DNA of 64,000 nt, taken from Prevotella sp. GTDB taxonomy: Bacteria; Bacteroidota; Bacteroidia; Bacteroidales; Bacteroidaceae. How positions within the stretch are numbered: the first letter of the stretch is position 1; each line of letters starts with the position of its first letter. Shown here piece by piece: positions 35,997-43,754 of the stretch. Where the stretch lies: contig JAEEXI010000006.1 of the NCBI GenBank assembly GCA_016291495.1, positions 1 to 64,000 of the forward strand, in the 5' to 3' direction. The position numbers and the translations under genes were made by a program. The notes below the pieces were generated by a model that was not told the origin of the DNA, searched no databases, and was given only the letters and a program-made list of their open reading frames with translations.

Positions 35997-37539
35997 ACGT
36001 GTACATAGAAGTGTAATGAATATTAAAGTGGGCATGCTTTTTTATGTCCTCTCATTGTTTATTGCTTTCTTCTCGCGCAAAGTTTTCCTCGATTGTCTCG
36101 GTGCAGAGTTCATCGGACTGACGGGTATGCTCATGAACATCATGAGTTTCCTCAGTGTAGCAGAGTTGGGTATTGGCACGAGTATCGTCTACTTCCTCTA
36201 CAAGCCACTACAGGAAGATAACCATGAGAAAATCAACGAGGTAATGTCAATGCTGGCCTATCTTTATCGTTGCATCGGAGGAATTATAGGTATCTGCGGA
36301 CTTATTGTCAGTCTTTTCTTCCCTTGGTGGTTCGGACATCTCACGACAGGTCTTCCTTTGGTCTACTTTGCCTTCTACTCTTTTCTTGCCACCTCAATGG
36401 TCGGTTATCTTTTCAACTACCGCCAATTGCTGGTTGGAGCACATCAGCGACAATATGTGGTAAACGCCTATTTCCAGTCTATCGCCATCATCCAAAGTAT
36501 TGTTCAGATTATCCTTGCCTATTATTACCGCAACCTTTATCTGTGGGTCATCGTCGGTCTGGTATTTACCATCATCGGCTGTATTGTCTTCAATTATCGC
36601 ATCCGCAAGGAATATCCTTGGTTACGCATTAGTTTGAAAGAAGGTAGAGTTAATCTCAGGAAATACCCTGAAGTCTTAAGGAAAACCCGACAGATATTCG
36701 TTCAGCGTATCAAGAACTTCATTCTCTACCGCAGTGATGAAATTCTCGTAGGAACCTTTGTATCCGTCGTTCAGGTAGCCGTTTATGGCAATTACACGAT
36801 TATTGTTAACAAGCTCAATTTCCTTGTGAATATCCTGAGTGACGGTATGAATGCCGGTATCGGTAATCTCGTGGCAGAAGGCAACGATCAGAATACGATG
36901 AAAGTATTTTGGGAACTTACCGCCATTCGTTTTCTGATTGTTGGTATTATTGTCTTTGGACTATTACTTTTTATCCAACCTTTCATCTCATGTTGGTTCG
37001 GCATCCAGTATCGCCTAAATGATTGGATTGTCTACCTGTTGGTCTTTAATATCTTCATCATGCTTTCGAGAGGGGTTGTTGAGATGTATATCTCCGCATA
37101 TGGCCTGTTTTCCGACGTTTGGGCAGCATGGACAGAACTATTTGTCAACCTTACCGTAACCATCTGTCTGGCACCATTTTTTGGTATTGTCGGTATTCTG
37201 CTGGGTAAAATTATCAGCGTTTTCTTCATCGCCATGTTCTGGAAACCTTATTTCCTGTTCTCCAAAGGATTATTCCAAAGCGTTTCTGTCTATTGGCGAG
37301 GCATGCTCCCCTACTATCTTATCTTCGCAGTGTTCACCTGTGTGACACTCGTCGTCCGTTATCTATTGATTGAACCAGAAGTGAACACCCTACTTCTTTT
37401 GACGGGTTATGGACTGATAACCTATGTTCCTTTGATCCTTCTGTATTTCTTGACATTATTCTTTCTAACCAAGGGTATGAAATATTTCGTAGCACGAAAA
37501 CCTGCCCTTTATCATAAACTCAAAAAAATTAATCTATGA
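35989..37539 (+). CDS. Polysaccharide flippase (Wzx-like, MATE/MOP superfamily)
   Basis: A 516-aa polytopic protein with about 12-14 membrane segments. It begins with KVGMLFYVLSLFIAFFSRKVFLDCLGAEFIGLTG, conserved in Wzx-like O-unit transporters of Bacteroidetes. It probably moves lipid-linked repeat units across the inner membrane. Its gene overlaps the genes on both sides (8 nt and 4 nt), showing tight coupling within the operon. The assignment is from topology, N-terminal similarity and context. Confidence 0.9.
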   Translation: MSERVHRSVMNIKVGMLFYVLSLFIAFFSRKVFLDCLGAEFIGLTGMLMNIMSFLSVAELGIGTSIVYFLYKPLQEDNHEKINEVMSMLAYLYRCIGGIIGICGLIVSLFFPWWFGHLTTGLPLVYFAFYSFLATSMVGYLFNYRQLLVGAHQRQYVVNAYFQSIAIIQSIVQIILAYYYRNLYLWVIVGLVFTIIGCIVFNYRIRKEYPWLRISLKEGRVNLRKYPEVLRKTRQIFVQRIKNFILYRSDEILVGTFVSVVQVAVYGNYTIIVNKLNFLVNILSDGMNAGIGNLVAEGNDQNTMKVFWELTAIRFLIVGIIVFGLLLFIQPFISCWFGIQYRLNDWIVYLLVFNIFIMLSRGVVEMYISAYGLFSDVWAAWTELFVNLTVTICLAPFFGIVGILLGKIISVFFIAMFWKPYFLFSKGLFQSVSVYWRGMLPYYLIFAVFTCVTLVVRYLLIEPEVNTLLLLTGYGLITYVPLILLYFLTLFFLTKGMKYFVARKPALYHKLKKINL

Positions 37540-38372
37540 GAATAATCTGTGATGCCCCCGGACAAACATGTAACAGGCTATGGACTTATCTTGCTTCCGT
37601 AGCACAATGTGTGGCGGAAAAGAAGAAGATGGTGATTATCTTCTATGACTGGACCATTGAGGACTTTCCCAACCTGCTCCATGCATCGTTTATCTATTAT
37701 CCCTTATGGCAACCTTGGTTTCTTAGATTGCCAAAAGGATGGGGATGGTATAAGCATCTGACTTGGAAGGTGACGCATAATAAAGGATGGGATAAGGTCT
37801 TCAAGTTCCTTGGCTTCACCAAAGGCTGGCAGACTCGTACTGACACCCGCTACCTGAAACAGACAATGCCTGAACTGAAGCGCATTTTTCGCCCGAAGGA
37901 CGAAATCATGCAAAAAGCAGAGGCGATGATTGCCGGACTGCGACAGGATTCAGATTTGGTAGTAGGTGTACACATTCGCCGAGGAGACTATGCCACCTGG
38001 CATGACGGACGTTTCTTCTACGAATTAGAGGAGTATAGGGAGTTTATGCTTCGCATCCAAGAGTGCTACAAAGACAAGCGCGTCAGTTTCTTTATCAGTT
38101 CTAACGAAGACTTCTCTCCCAACCTTTTCGAGGGATGCATCTGTAAACGTTTCGGGAAAGAACCTTCGGGTGCTATCCTCGACCTCTATACGCTTTCTGT
38201 CTGTGACCTGATTATAGGTCCCTTCAGCAGCTATAGCCGTTGGGCATCATTCATTGGCGAGGTCCCTCTCTGTTTTCTGGAATCCAAAGACCAGCAGTTT
38301 ATGGAAGAGAGTTTCTCGAAGATTGTTGACTTCTTCCATTTTGAAAACGGCAAAGAGATTTTCGACTGGTAA
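37536..38372 (+). CDS. GT11-like fucosyltransferase
   Basis: A 278-aa protein with CDAPGQTCNRLWTYLA near the N-terminus and the GT11 signature VVGVHIRRGDYATWHDGRFFY at about 140-160, then FFISSNEDFS and CDLIIGPFSSYSRWASFIG. GT11 enzymes transfer fucose from GDP-fucose to beta-galactosides, forming alpha-1,2 links. This fits gmd and fcl 15 kb upstream. The N-terminal half is divergent from typical GT11 enzymes, so the linkage formed is uncertain. The start overlaps the flippase stop (ATGA). Confidence 0.75.
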   Translation: MRIICDAPGQTCNRLWTYLASVAQCVAEKKKMVIIFYDWTIEDFPNLLHASFIYYPLWQPWFLRLPKGWGWYKHLTWKVTHNKGWDKVFKFLGFTKGWQTRTDTRYLKQTMPELKRIFRPKDEIMQKAEAMIAGLRQDSDLVVGVHIRRGDYATWHDGRFFYELEEYREFMLRIQECYKDKRVSFFISSNEDFSPNLFEGCICKRFGKEPSGAILDLYTLSVCDLIIGPFSSYSRWASFIGEVPLCFLESKDQQFMEESFSKIVDFFHFENGKEIFDW

Positions 38373-38377
38373 TAATC

Positions 38378-39562
38378 ATGAAGATAGCCATTCTTACATC
38401 CGGAATACTTCCTGTTCCTGCAGTACAAGGCGGAGCCGTAGAAAATCTCATTGATTTCTACTTAGAATACAACGACCTGCACAGACTTCACGATATGACC
38501 GTGTATAGCGTAGCTGACAAGGCTGTAAAAGGGCAATTTACCCTACAGTCGGATGTCAACCACTTTTTCTATATAGACATGGACAGCAGATGGGCGAAGT
38601 TACGCAAGAAATGGTATGCAAGAACACACGGAAAGGAGTATTATCACTACTCCATCGAATACTATTTTCAAGAAGTGATACGTCGTGTGAGAAAGGAACA
38701 ATACGATGTGATACTGTTGGAAAACCGTCCGGGATATGCACTGAAAATTTCAAAGGATTTGGATTCAAAGGTGGTGGTACATTTACATAACGACTTCATG
38801 AACACCGAAACACCATCCGTTAAGGAGATATACAATAGGACGGACAAGATAATCTGTATCTCCGAGTATATCAAATCACGTGTACTCACAATCAATAAAG
38901 AGGACGAAAAGTGTATCACCGTCCTGAACGGCATCAGTCTTGACACTTTCATGAACCCGTCAATATTTTCAATACATCGGCAGGATTTTAACTTATCTGA
39001 CAACGATTTCGTTATCGTCTTCTCAGGACGTATCATTGAACAGAAAGGTATCCGGCAATTGCTGATGGCGATGCAGGAACTGAAGGAACATCCAGACATC
39101 AAGTTAATGATTGTCGGCGGTTCGTTCTATGGTAACGAAGCAAGAAAAACGCCCTTCATTGAGGAATTGTTCAAACTCTCTGAGGATGTCCGCCATCAAA
39201 TCATCTTCACAGGTTTCCGTCCTTATCAGGAGATACCATCACTGCTGTCTCTTGCCGATATTGCCGTTCTCCCGTCCATTTGGGAAGAACCGTTGGGTCT
39301 CACTTGTATTGAGGCTATGGCGGCAGGACTCCCCGTCATCACCACAAAGCAAGGAGGTATTCCCGAGACTGTGACTCCAGACTGCGCCATCATGCTCGAC
39401 GTGGACGAGAAACTGCCACATCGTATCTCCGCTGTCATCCTCGACCTCTATGAACACCCAGAAAAAAGGAAGGCGATGAGCAAGGCATCATTGGAACGCT
39501 CCAAACTGTTCAGCAAGGAACGATATGCCCGTGAGTTCTTCGAGGCATTGGAAGCTATGTGA
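38378..39562 (+). CDS. Glycosyltransferase family 4
   Basis: A 394-aa GT-B enzyme. The N-terminal domain starts ILTSGILPVPAVQGGAVENLIDF. The C-terminal domain contains VFSGRIIEQKGIRQLLMAM, LMIVGGSFYG, and the nucleotide-sugar site LPSIWEEPLGLTCIEAMAAGLPVITTKQGGIPETV. It is the last gene of the exopolysaccharide operon and its stop codon is part of a strong terminator hairpin. The donor sugar cannot be read from the sequence. Confidence 0.92.
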   Translation: MKIAILTSGILPVPAVQGGAVENLIDFYLEYNDLHRLHDMTVYSVADKAVKGQFTLQSDVNHFFYIDMDSRWAKLRKKWYARTHGKEYYHYSIEYYFQEVIRRVRKEQYDVILLENRPGYALKISKDLDSKVVVHLHNDFMNTETPSVKEIYNRTDKIICISEYIKSRVLTINKEDEKCITVLNGISLDTFMNPSIFSIHRQDFNLSDNDFVIVFSGRIIEQKGIRQLLMAMQELKEHPDIKLMIVGGSFYGNEARKTPFIEELFKLSEDVRHQIIFTGFRPYQEIPSLLSLADIAVLPSIWEEPLGLTCIEAMAAGLPVITTKQGGIPETVTPDCAIMLDVDEKLPHRISAVILDLYEHPEKRKAMSKASLERSKLFSKERYAREFFEALEAM

Positions 39563-39594
39563 TTTGCTGATTCCCTATTTGGGAATCAGCAAAT
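39562..39594. terminator. Bidirectional terminator at the end of the EPS operon
   Basis: A perfect 14-bp stem (ATTTGCTGATTCCC and its complement) with the 5-nt loop TATTT. It overlaps the GT4 stop codon and the stop codon of the minus-strand ORF, and serves both directions. Confidence 0.85.
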
Positions 39595-39913
39595 TTCTTA
39601 TGATTTCCTCATAGCCGCTCATAAATGGCGGTTCTTCGTCAGGATGACAATGGTGATAGTCCTGTTCCAGCAGGTCGAGGATTCGCGCCAATAGAAGAAG
39701 TCGTCGCTGGGGCGTAAACTCCCGGAAGAGGAGCATCCGAAGAATGGTGTAAAACTGTGGAAGACGTAAAAGCCCTCCGTTTTAGACTCGCATGCGCGTC
39801 TCCTGACTGATGTGGAAGCTACGGCATCCACGGTCAGAGAAACACTTTCGGTCACCACTGAACGTTTCCTGCAGGAAACGCAGCAGAAGTGGTGTGTTGA
39901 GAAATTTTCCCAT
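39575..39913 (-). pseudogene. Small minus-strand gene with an in-frame TAA
   Basis: One frame from ATG 39913 to TAG 39575 (112 codons) is open except for TAA at 39784-39782. The first part starts MGKFLNTPLLLRFLQETFSG; the second part is Leu/Arg-rich (PQFYTILRMLLFREFTPQRR, ILDLLEQDYHHC). The two halves may be one broken protein, or two separate short products. I do not recognise the family. It shares the terminator with the EPS operon. The divergent gap to the ATPase gene holds inverted repeats. Confidence 0.45.
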
Positions 39914-39942
39914 AATTTTTGTTGTTAAATATTATAAATTAC

Positions 39943-40012
39943 GTACAGACATTGTCTGTACAGAAACGTTACAAAAGTAGTTCTTTTTTCCGAACTTTGT
40001 AGTGTCCGGACA
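39943..40012. promoter_or_regulatory. Inverted repeats in the divergent gap upstream of the island
   Basis: GTACAGACATTGTCTGTAC (39943-39961) is a perfect inverted repeat with 8-bp arms and a 3-bp centre, as for a dimeric repressor. TGTCCGGACA (40003-40012) is a perfect 10-bp palindrome. Both lie between the broken minus-strand ORF and the ATPase gene. The region 39914-40056 is AT-rich and holds no gene. The binding protein is unknown. Confidence 0.5.
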
Positions 40013-40056
40013 AAAGACTGTAAAAATTTTATACTTTTTTATGACTAATAGCTAAA

Positions 40057-41289
40057 ATGAATAACGAATCTTTTGACATCGTTCGAAAGGCGGTTGCAGA
40101 CCATTCCATGACCGACGACGACCGGCTACTGGAACAGTTACGCATCACACGTGACAAGAAGCTGCCCGATATGCAGTTCTTATTCCGCATCTTCGGCAAG
40201 CCCTGTTTCCCTCGTGGCGAATTAGTGGCAGTCACGGGTAAGGCGAAAAGCGGCAAGACCTTGTTTACCTCTATGTTGATGGCCTGTTGTGTGTGTGATG
40301 AGGTGCTACAGGTGCAGCGTCCTTTCGAAGACATCGATGACACGTGGCAGTGTCCGCCCATCCGTTGTCTCTGGTACGATACCGAACAGAGTGAACAGTC
40401 CACCCAGGATATTCTGCGACATCGCATCCTGCCGATGGCCGGCCTTCTGACGGAAGAGGGAAAAGGAAAGAAGGAAGAAGACTTTTACGATATCTTTAAC
40501 GTCAGAAGTCTGTACTACGAGGAGCGTCTGCGATTATTTGAGAAGGCGGTACGCAAGTACCGCCCTGACCTCTTGCTGCTTGATGGGGTGCGTGACCTTC
40601 TAGCCGATATCAACGATGGCGTGAAAGCCCAGGAGATAGTAGAGCGGCTGATGAAACTTGCCCAGGAGACCAACTGCTGCCTGGTGTGCGTGCTCCATCA
40701 GAACAAAGGGGCCGAGGACCGTAACCTGCGCGGTTGGATTGGTACCGAGCTAATGAACAAAGCCTTCGAGGTCTATTCCTGCGAGAAAGTAAAACCCGAA
40801 AACATCTTCGTGGTCGAGCAGACCCATACCCGCAAGTACGACCTCGACGGACTGATGTTCTTCCGTATGGATACCGAGACCGAGCTACCTGTAGTATGCG
40901 AGGCTCCTACCCGTTTTGCTGCGATGAACGAGTATGCAACAAGCTCTCCGTATGGCGAGAAACTTCCCTACATGAACCGCAAATACCTATGGTTCGATGA
41001 GAACAACAAGCCCCATCCCAAAAGCGAGGAGCTGTTCTACGAAGCCTTGAAAGCCGGTCCGCTGTTCTATAGTGACCTGCAGGCCAGGGTATTGGCATTG
41101 CTTGGCTGCACCACGCAGATGTGGAACAACATGTTCCGTGAGATGCGAGACCGTGGTGCTATCATTCGCACCAAGAACCAAGAAGGAAAGTCCGTCTGGC
41201 AACTGCCATCTGCGCAGACCAAGCAGCCTTTGCAAACCGATATGTATGACCAACTCGCCGCCGACTCAGGCGAAAGCCCCTCCTCTTAG
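40057..41289 (+). CDS. RecA-like ATPase (AAA_25/RepA-helicase type)
   Basis: A 410-aa soluble ATPase. Walker A is AVTGKAKSGKTLF (about residue 60) and Walker B is DLLLLDGVRDLL (about 178), in the RepA/DnaB-like fold used by mobile-element helicases. LVCVLHQNKGAEDRNLRGW resembles the conserved sensor region. The C-terminal 100 residues look like a winged-helix segment (ALKAGPLFYSDLQARVLALLG). The last five residues and stop codon lie inside a large hairpin repeat. It is the first gene of the accessory island; a DNA-handling role is inferred. Confidence 0.82.
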   Translation: MNNESFDIVRKAVADHSMTDDDRLLEQLRITRDKKLPDMQFLFRIFGKPCFPRGELVAVTGKAKSGKTLFTSMLMACCVCDEVLQVQRPFEDIDDTWQCPPIRCLWYDTEQSEQSTQDILRHRILPMAGLLTEEGKGKKEEDFYDIFNVRSLYYEERLRLFEKAVRKYRPDLLLLDGVRDLLADINDGVKAQEIVERLMKLAQETNCCLVCVLHQNKGAEDRNLRGWIGTELMNKAFEVYSCEKVKPENIFVVEQTHTRKYDLDGLMFFRMDTETELPVVCEAPTRFAAMNEYATSSPYGEKLPYMNRKYLWFDENNKPHPKSEELFYEALKAGPLFYSDLQARVLALLGCTTQMWNNMFREMRDRGAIIRTKNQEGKSVWQLPSAQTKQPLQTDMYDQLAADSGESPSS

Positions 41290-41318
41290 GCCCCTATAAG
41301 GGGGCCATAGAGGGGGGC
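41276..41318. repeat. GC-rich hairpin at the 3' end of the ATPase gene
   Basis: An imperfect inverted repeat with inner arms GGCCCC/GGGGCC around a TATAAG loop and outer arms CCCTCCTCT/AGAGGGGGG. It contains the TAG stop codon (41287). Hairpins of this composition are common in Bacteroidales gaps; here it may also terminate transcription. Confidence 0.6.
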
Positions 41319-41327
41319 TTAGCCTAG

Positions 41328-41355
41328 TTAAGAGATAAGAGTTAATAGTTAAGAG
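41328..41355 (+). repeat. Heptad array 16, upstream of the Toprim-like gene
   Basis: Four units: TTAAGAG (twice), ATAAGAG, TTAATAG. It ends 3 nt before the ATG at 41359. It is the reverse complement of the AACTCTT words of array 6. Confidence 0.75.
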
Positions 41356-41358
41356 TTT

Positions 41359-42159
41359 ATGACGCTGAAGGAACTGTTGGACAAGACGACGCTGAAAGGG
41401 ATGGGACGGGAGATAGGTCTTGACGTTCAGATGGTCAACGGGGAAATGGTATGTAAGGCGCTGAACCCGAACGACCCTCGTTATTCCACCGATTTCATTC
41501 TTCCATCCATGAAGATGGTAGATGCATGCCGTGCGGATGATTTTGAGTTCTTCCAACCCTTCATCGATGCTGGAAGATTGACAGTCGAAGAGATGCACCA
41601 AGCCGCAGAGCATTATTATCTCGGCAAGACCAAAAACGGACAACCAATCTTCTGGATGATTGATGACCTGTTCGAACCGCTTGATGCCCACATCGGTAAC
41701 GATTGGATTTCCAAGTTCCTCATCGCCCGTGAACCTATCGTCGAATACTGGCAATTCAAACACTGCCTCTTCGGTCTCCATCTGCTTTCCTCCAATCCAG
41801 ATAGGCGTAGTTCCGTATCCTCGATGCCTATCAGTATCGTAGAGCGAGAAGAAGCTGCGGTTGTCCTCAGCGAACTGTTTCCGGAGAGTATCTGGATGTC
41901 ATACGCCACGACTCCACATCTGACATTGGATCTCTTCGCGCCTCTCAAAGGCTGTAACGTCACCTTCTACCCTCGCACTGACCCTAGTAAATCCAACTAT
42001 CTTTTCTTCTGTGATCTGGCAGATAGCATCCGCCAGCATGACCCCACCATCGACATCTCCGTCGATTCTCTCTTAGAAGACCAAGCCACCGAGGAACAGA
42101 AATCCCGCTGCATTGACCTCCTTGAATTTCTACTAGAATCTATCCACACAACAAACTGA
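41359..42159 (+). CDS. Toprim-like protein, resembling DUF6371
   Basis: A 266-aa soluble protein. HYYLGKTKNGQPIFWMIDD and the Toprim-like stretch ISIVEREEAAVVLSELFPES and VTFYPRTDPSKSNY resemble the DUF6371/primase-associated proteins of Bacteroidetes elements, from recall. The first conserved acid in Toprim folds would be the Glu in VEREE, and PRTD replaces the usual PDTD/DxD. The typical N-terminal zinc ribbon is missing, so a catalytic primase role is doubtful. It lies next to the ATPase gene and 2 nt before the DUF4248 gene. Confidence 0.7.
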   Translation: MTLKELLDKTTLKGMGREIGLDVQMVNGEMVCKALNPNDPRYSTDFILPSMKMVDACRADDFEFFQPFIDAGRLTVEEMHQAAEHYYLGKTKNGQPIFWMIDDLFEPLDAHIGNDWISKFLIAREPIVEYWQFKHCLFGLHLLSSNPDRRSSVSSMPISIVEREEAAVVLSELFPESIWMSYATTPHLTLDLFAPLKGCNVTFYPRTDPSKSNYLFFCDLADSIRQHDPTIDISVDSLLEDQATEEQKSRCIDLLEFLLESIHTTN

Positions 42160-42161
42160 GT

Positions 42162-42344
42162 ATGAATCGGTTTTATAGCAAATCTGAGTTAGCTGCACAA
42201 GCAGGTGTATCCTATTCCACCTTCTATCGTTACCTGAAATCCAAGCGTTCTGCCCTCGAGGCGATGGGCGTCTCCATCTTCGCCAAGAAGCTACCGCCCC
42301 ATGCCGTCAAACTCATCTCCGAGGAATTCTGTATTGATCTCTAA
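42162..42344 (+). CDS. DUF4248-family small protein
   Basis: A 60-aa protein with a helix-turn-helix-like pattern: YSKSELAAQAGVSYSTFYRYL, followed by AKKLPPHAVKLISEEFCIDL. It matches what I recall of DUF4248, a family found next to HU-like and amidase genes in Bacteroides and Prevotella. A DNA-binding function is suggested by the helical pattern but is not proven. Its 3' end overlaps the relic of a GxxExxY gene on the opposite strand. Confidence 0.8.
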   Translation: MNRFYSKSELAAQAGVSYSTFYRYLKSKRSALEAMGVSIFAKKLPPHAVKLISEEFCIDL

Positions 42345-42419
42345 TAGCCCAGGACCAAGTTTCTTATATACGTCATATATGGCCCCTCTTATTTCGAATG
42401 TAATCTCGTTATCTGTCAT
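42339..42419 (-). pseudogene. 5' relic of a GxxExxY-family gene
   Basis: From ATG 42419 the first 27 codons read TDNEITFEIRGAIYDVYKKL then GPGLLE, the unmistakable start of GxxExxY proteins (about 125 aa when intact). The frame then leaves the family sequence at the end of the DUF4248 gene and stops soon after. It still has its upstream -7 box. The rest of the gene is absent from the window. Confidence 0.75.
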
Positions 42420-42439
42420 AATAAGATGGAATATGGAGA

Positions 42440-42480
42440 CAAAGATACAACAATTTCCTTTATTTCTGTGATTTCTGTGG
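42440..42480 (-). promoter_or_regulatory. Promoter and 9-mer repeats upstream of the GxxExxY relic
   Basis: The minus-strand -7 box TATCTTTG is at 42447-42440. Behind it CACAGAAAT occurs twice in direct 9-nt repeat, followed by AAAGGAAAT. I recall this arrangement upstream of intact GxxExxY genes. It is probably a leftover. Confidence 0.45.
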
Positions 42481-42576
42481 GACTTTATAAATTTCTTTGC
42501 GCGTATCTTGTCAAAACTCGTCAATGGGCTTTCCGAATGTTGTAACTTTGTCAATGGTAAGCGAACCACATGGAAC

Positions 42577-42712
42577 CATGTCACCTTTGGTCCATTGAGA
42601 CTATCTGAACGAGTCATTAAGATAATTCGAACAACCCAAAGAGACCATCCCTTACAGGGTATAGAGATTATCCGAATGACACTAAGAAACTATCCGGACA
42701 GTTCGTTAAGAT
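42577..42712 (+). repeat. Degenerate 22-bp repeat array upstream of the HU-like gene
   Basis: About six units of 22-23 nt. The best-preserved begin GACTATCTGAAC, GATAATTCGAAC, GATTATCCGAAT and AACTATCCGGAC and end in TTAA or AAGA; each unit splits into two 11-nt halves. The spacing is close to two DNA turns. The array holds no ORF of note and starts after the GxxExxY control region. Confidence 0.5.
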
Positions 42713-42720
42713 AGGCTCCT

Positions 42721-42748
42721 TGAACATTGACCATTGAACATTGAGTTT
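42721..42748 (+). repeat. Heptad array 17, intergenic
   Basis: Four units: TGAACAT twice, TGACCAT, TGAGTTT. It follows the 22-bp array and uses the same words as array 12. Confidence 0.7.
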
Positions 42749-42777
42749 TCCGCTGTGAGTCCTATGCTTCCACCCAT

Positions 42778-42815
42778 TTAAACTCTTAAACTTTTAAACT
42801 TTAAACTCTTAAACT
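42778..42815 (+). repeat. Heptad/octad array 18, ending at the HU-like start codon
   Basis: Five units of 8, 8, 7, 8 and 7 nt: TTAAACTC, TTAAACTT, TTAAACT, TTAAACTC, TTAAACT. The last unit is followed directly by the ATG at 42816. Confidence 0.7.
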
Positions 42816-43439
42816 ATGTCACAAAAGTACATTAAATCTCAAAACAAGAACAGCCACAGTCTGGCTTACGGAAAGTACTATGCAACCGCTGTTTACGACA
42901 GCAACTTCGTAGGCACTGAGGAACTGGCTGAGTTCATCCAGCGCCAGGCTTCCGTGAAAAAGAGTGACATCAAGGCCGTTCTTCAGGAATTGGGTGAGGC
43001 CCTCAAGCATTTCTTCGAGATGGGCCAGAAGGTACGTCTTGACGGTATCGGTATCTTCAAGGTAGGCTTCAGCTCTATCGGTGTCACCAAGTTGGACGAC
43101 TGCAGCGCAGCCACCATCACCACCCGCCGTGTATTGTTCCAGCCCGAAACTACTCGTGTGGTTGTCGGTCAGGAGAAGAAAGACGACGGCTCTGTCAAGC
43201 AGAAGTACGTCAATGCCATCACCCTCCTGAAGGACGTGGTCTTCGAAGAGACCCACGACAATGCCATGAATGTCGAGTCCGACTCTGCAAGTTCCGGAAG
43301 CGGTTCGAGCGCCGGTTCGAATAGCGGTAGCGACACCGGATCAAACGGCGGTAGCAACTCCGGATCAGATGGCGGCAACACTGGTGGCGATTCCGGTGGC
43401 GACTCCGGTAACAACGGAGGAGGCTCAGATCCTAATTAA
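42816..43439 (+). CDS. HU-like DNA-binding protein (HU-HIG type) with Gly/Ser-rich tail
   Basis: A 207-aa protein. The first 150 residues form an HU/IHF-like domain, with ELAEFIQRQASVKKSDIKAV, HFFEMGQKVRLDGIGIFKVG and VLFQPE; in Bacteroidetes this longer form is called HU-HIG. The last 55 residues are a low-complexity tail of Gly, Ser, Asp and Asn. A DNA-bending role is known for HU; why it is found next to smalltalk and amidase genes in this order is not known. The start is fixed by the array that ends at its ATG. Confidence 0.88.
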   Translation: MSQKYIKSQNKNSHSLAYGKYYATAVYDSNFVGTEELAEFIQRQASVKKSDIKAVLQELGEALKHFFEMGQKVRLDGIGIFKVGFSSIGVTKLDDCSAATITTRRVLFQPETTRVVVGQEKKDDGSVKQKYVNAITLLKDVVFEETHDNAMNVESDSASSGSGSSAGSNSGSDTGSNGGSNSGSDGGNTGGDSGGDSGNNGGGSDPN

Positions 43440-43590
43440 TGAAAAAGGGCAGATATCATGATGTGTCCGGGGCAAAGCGACAGGACCTCGCAAGTCCGTA
43501 AATCCATCGATTCGTGACTCCGTCATTCCATGTACATCTCCTGTGAACGCAGCTTGCACACTGACATCTGCCTTCTTTTCTCCTTCAAAA

Positions 43591-43625
43591 TTACCCTTAA
43601 ACCTTAACCTTTTAATCATTTAACT
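43591..43625 (+). repeat. Heptad array 19, upstream of smalltalk
   Basis: Five weak units: TTACCCT, TAAACCT, TAACCTT, TTAATCA, TTTAACT, ending 4 nt before the ATG. The rest of 43440-43590 holds nothing recognisable. Confidence 0.5.
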
Positions 43626-43629
43626 CACC

Positions 43630-43728
43630 ATGAAAATGAACTGGTCAACCATCAAGAAGATTATTCAGATTGTCATCACCATCCTCACCTCCATCGCCGG
43701 CACCATCGCCGTGCAGAGCTGTGGTTAA
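43630..43728 (+). CDS. Smalltalk protein
   Basis: A 32-aa peptide: an N-terminal MKMNWSTIKKIIQI, a hydrophobic segment, and VQSCG at the end. This matches the very short 'smalltalk' family seen in Bacteroidales between HU-like and amidase genes. It looks like one membrane segment or a lipoprotein-type signal. The ATG at 43630 follows array 19. The function is unknown. Confidence 0.85.
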   Translation: MKMNWSTIKKIIQIVITILTSIAGTIAVQSCG

Positions 43729-43754
43729 AATGTCCCAAGCTGTGATTAATCCCT

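Noticed and set aside
39619-39858. 79-aa minus-strand frame in the gap after the EPS operon
   Set aside because: The overlapping frame 39913-39575, which extends from the ATG to the terminator, gives a more protein-like product, even with its one stop.
40452-40485. Purine-rich stretch in the ATPase gene with a loose 7-nt rhythm (GGAAGAG, GGAAAAG)
   Set aside because: Low complexity (Glu/Lys/Gly codons) explains it; the register is not kept well enough to count as an array.
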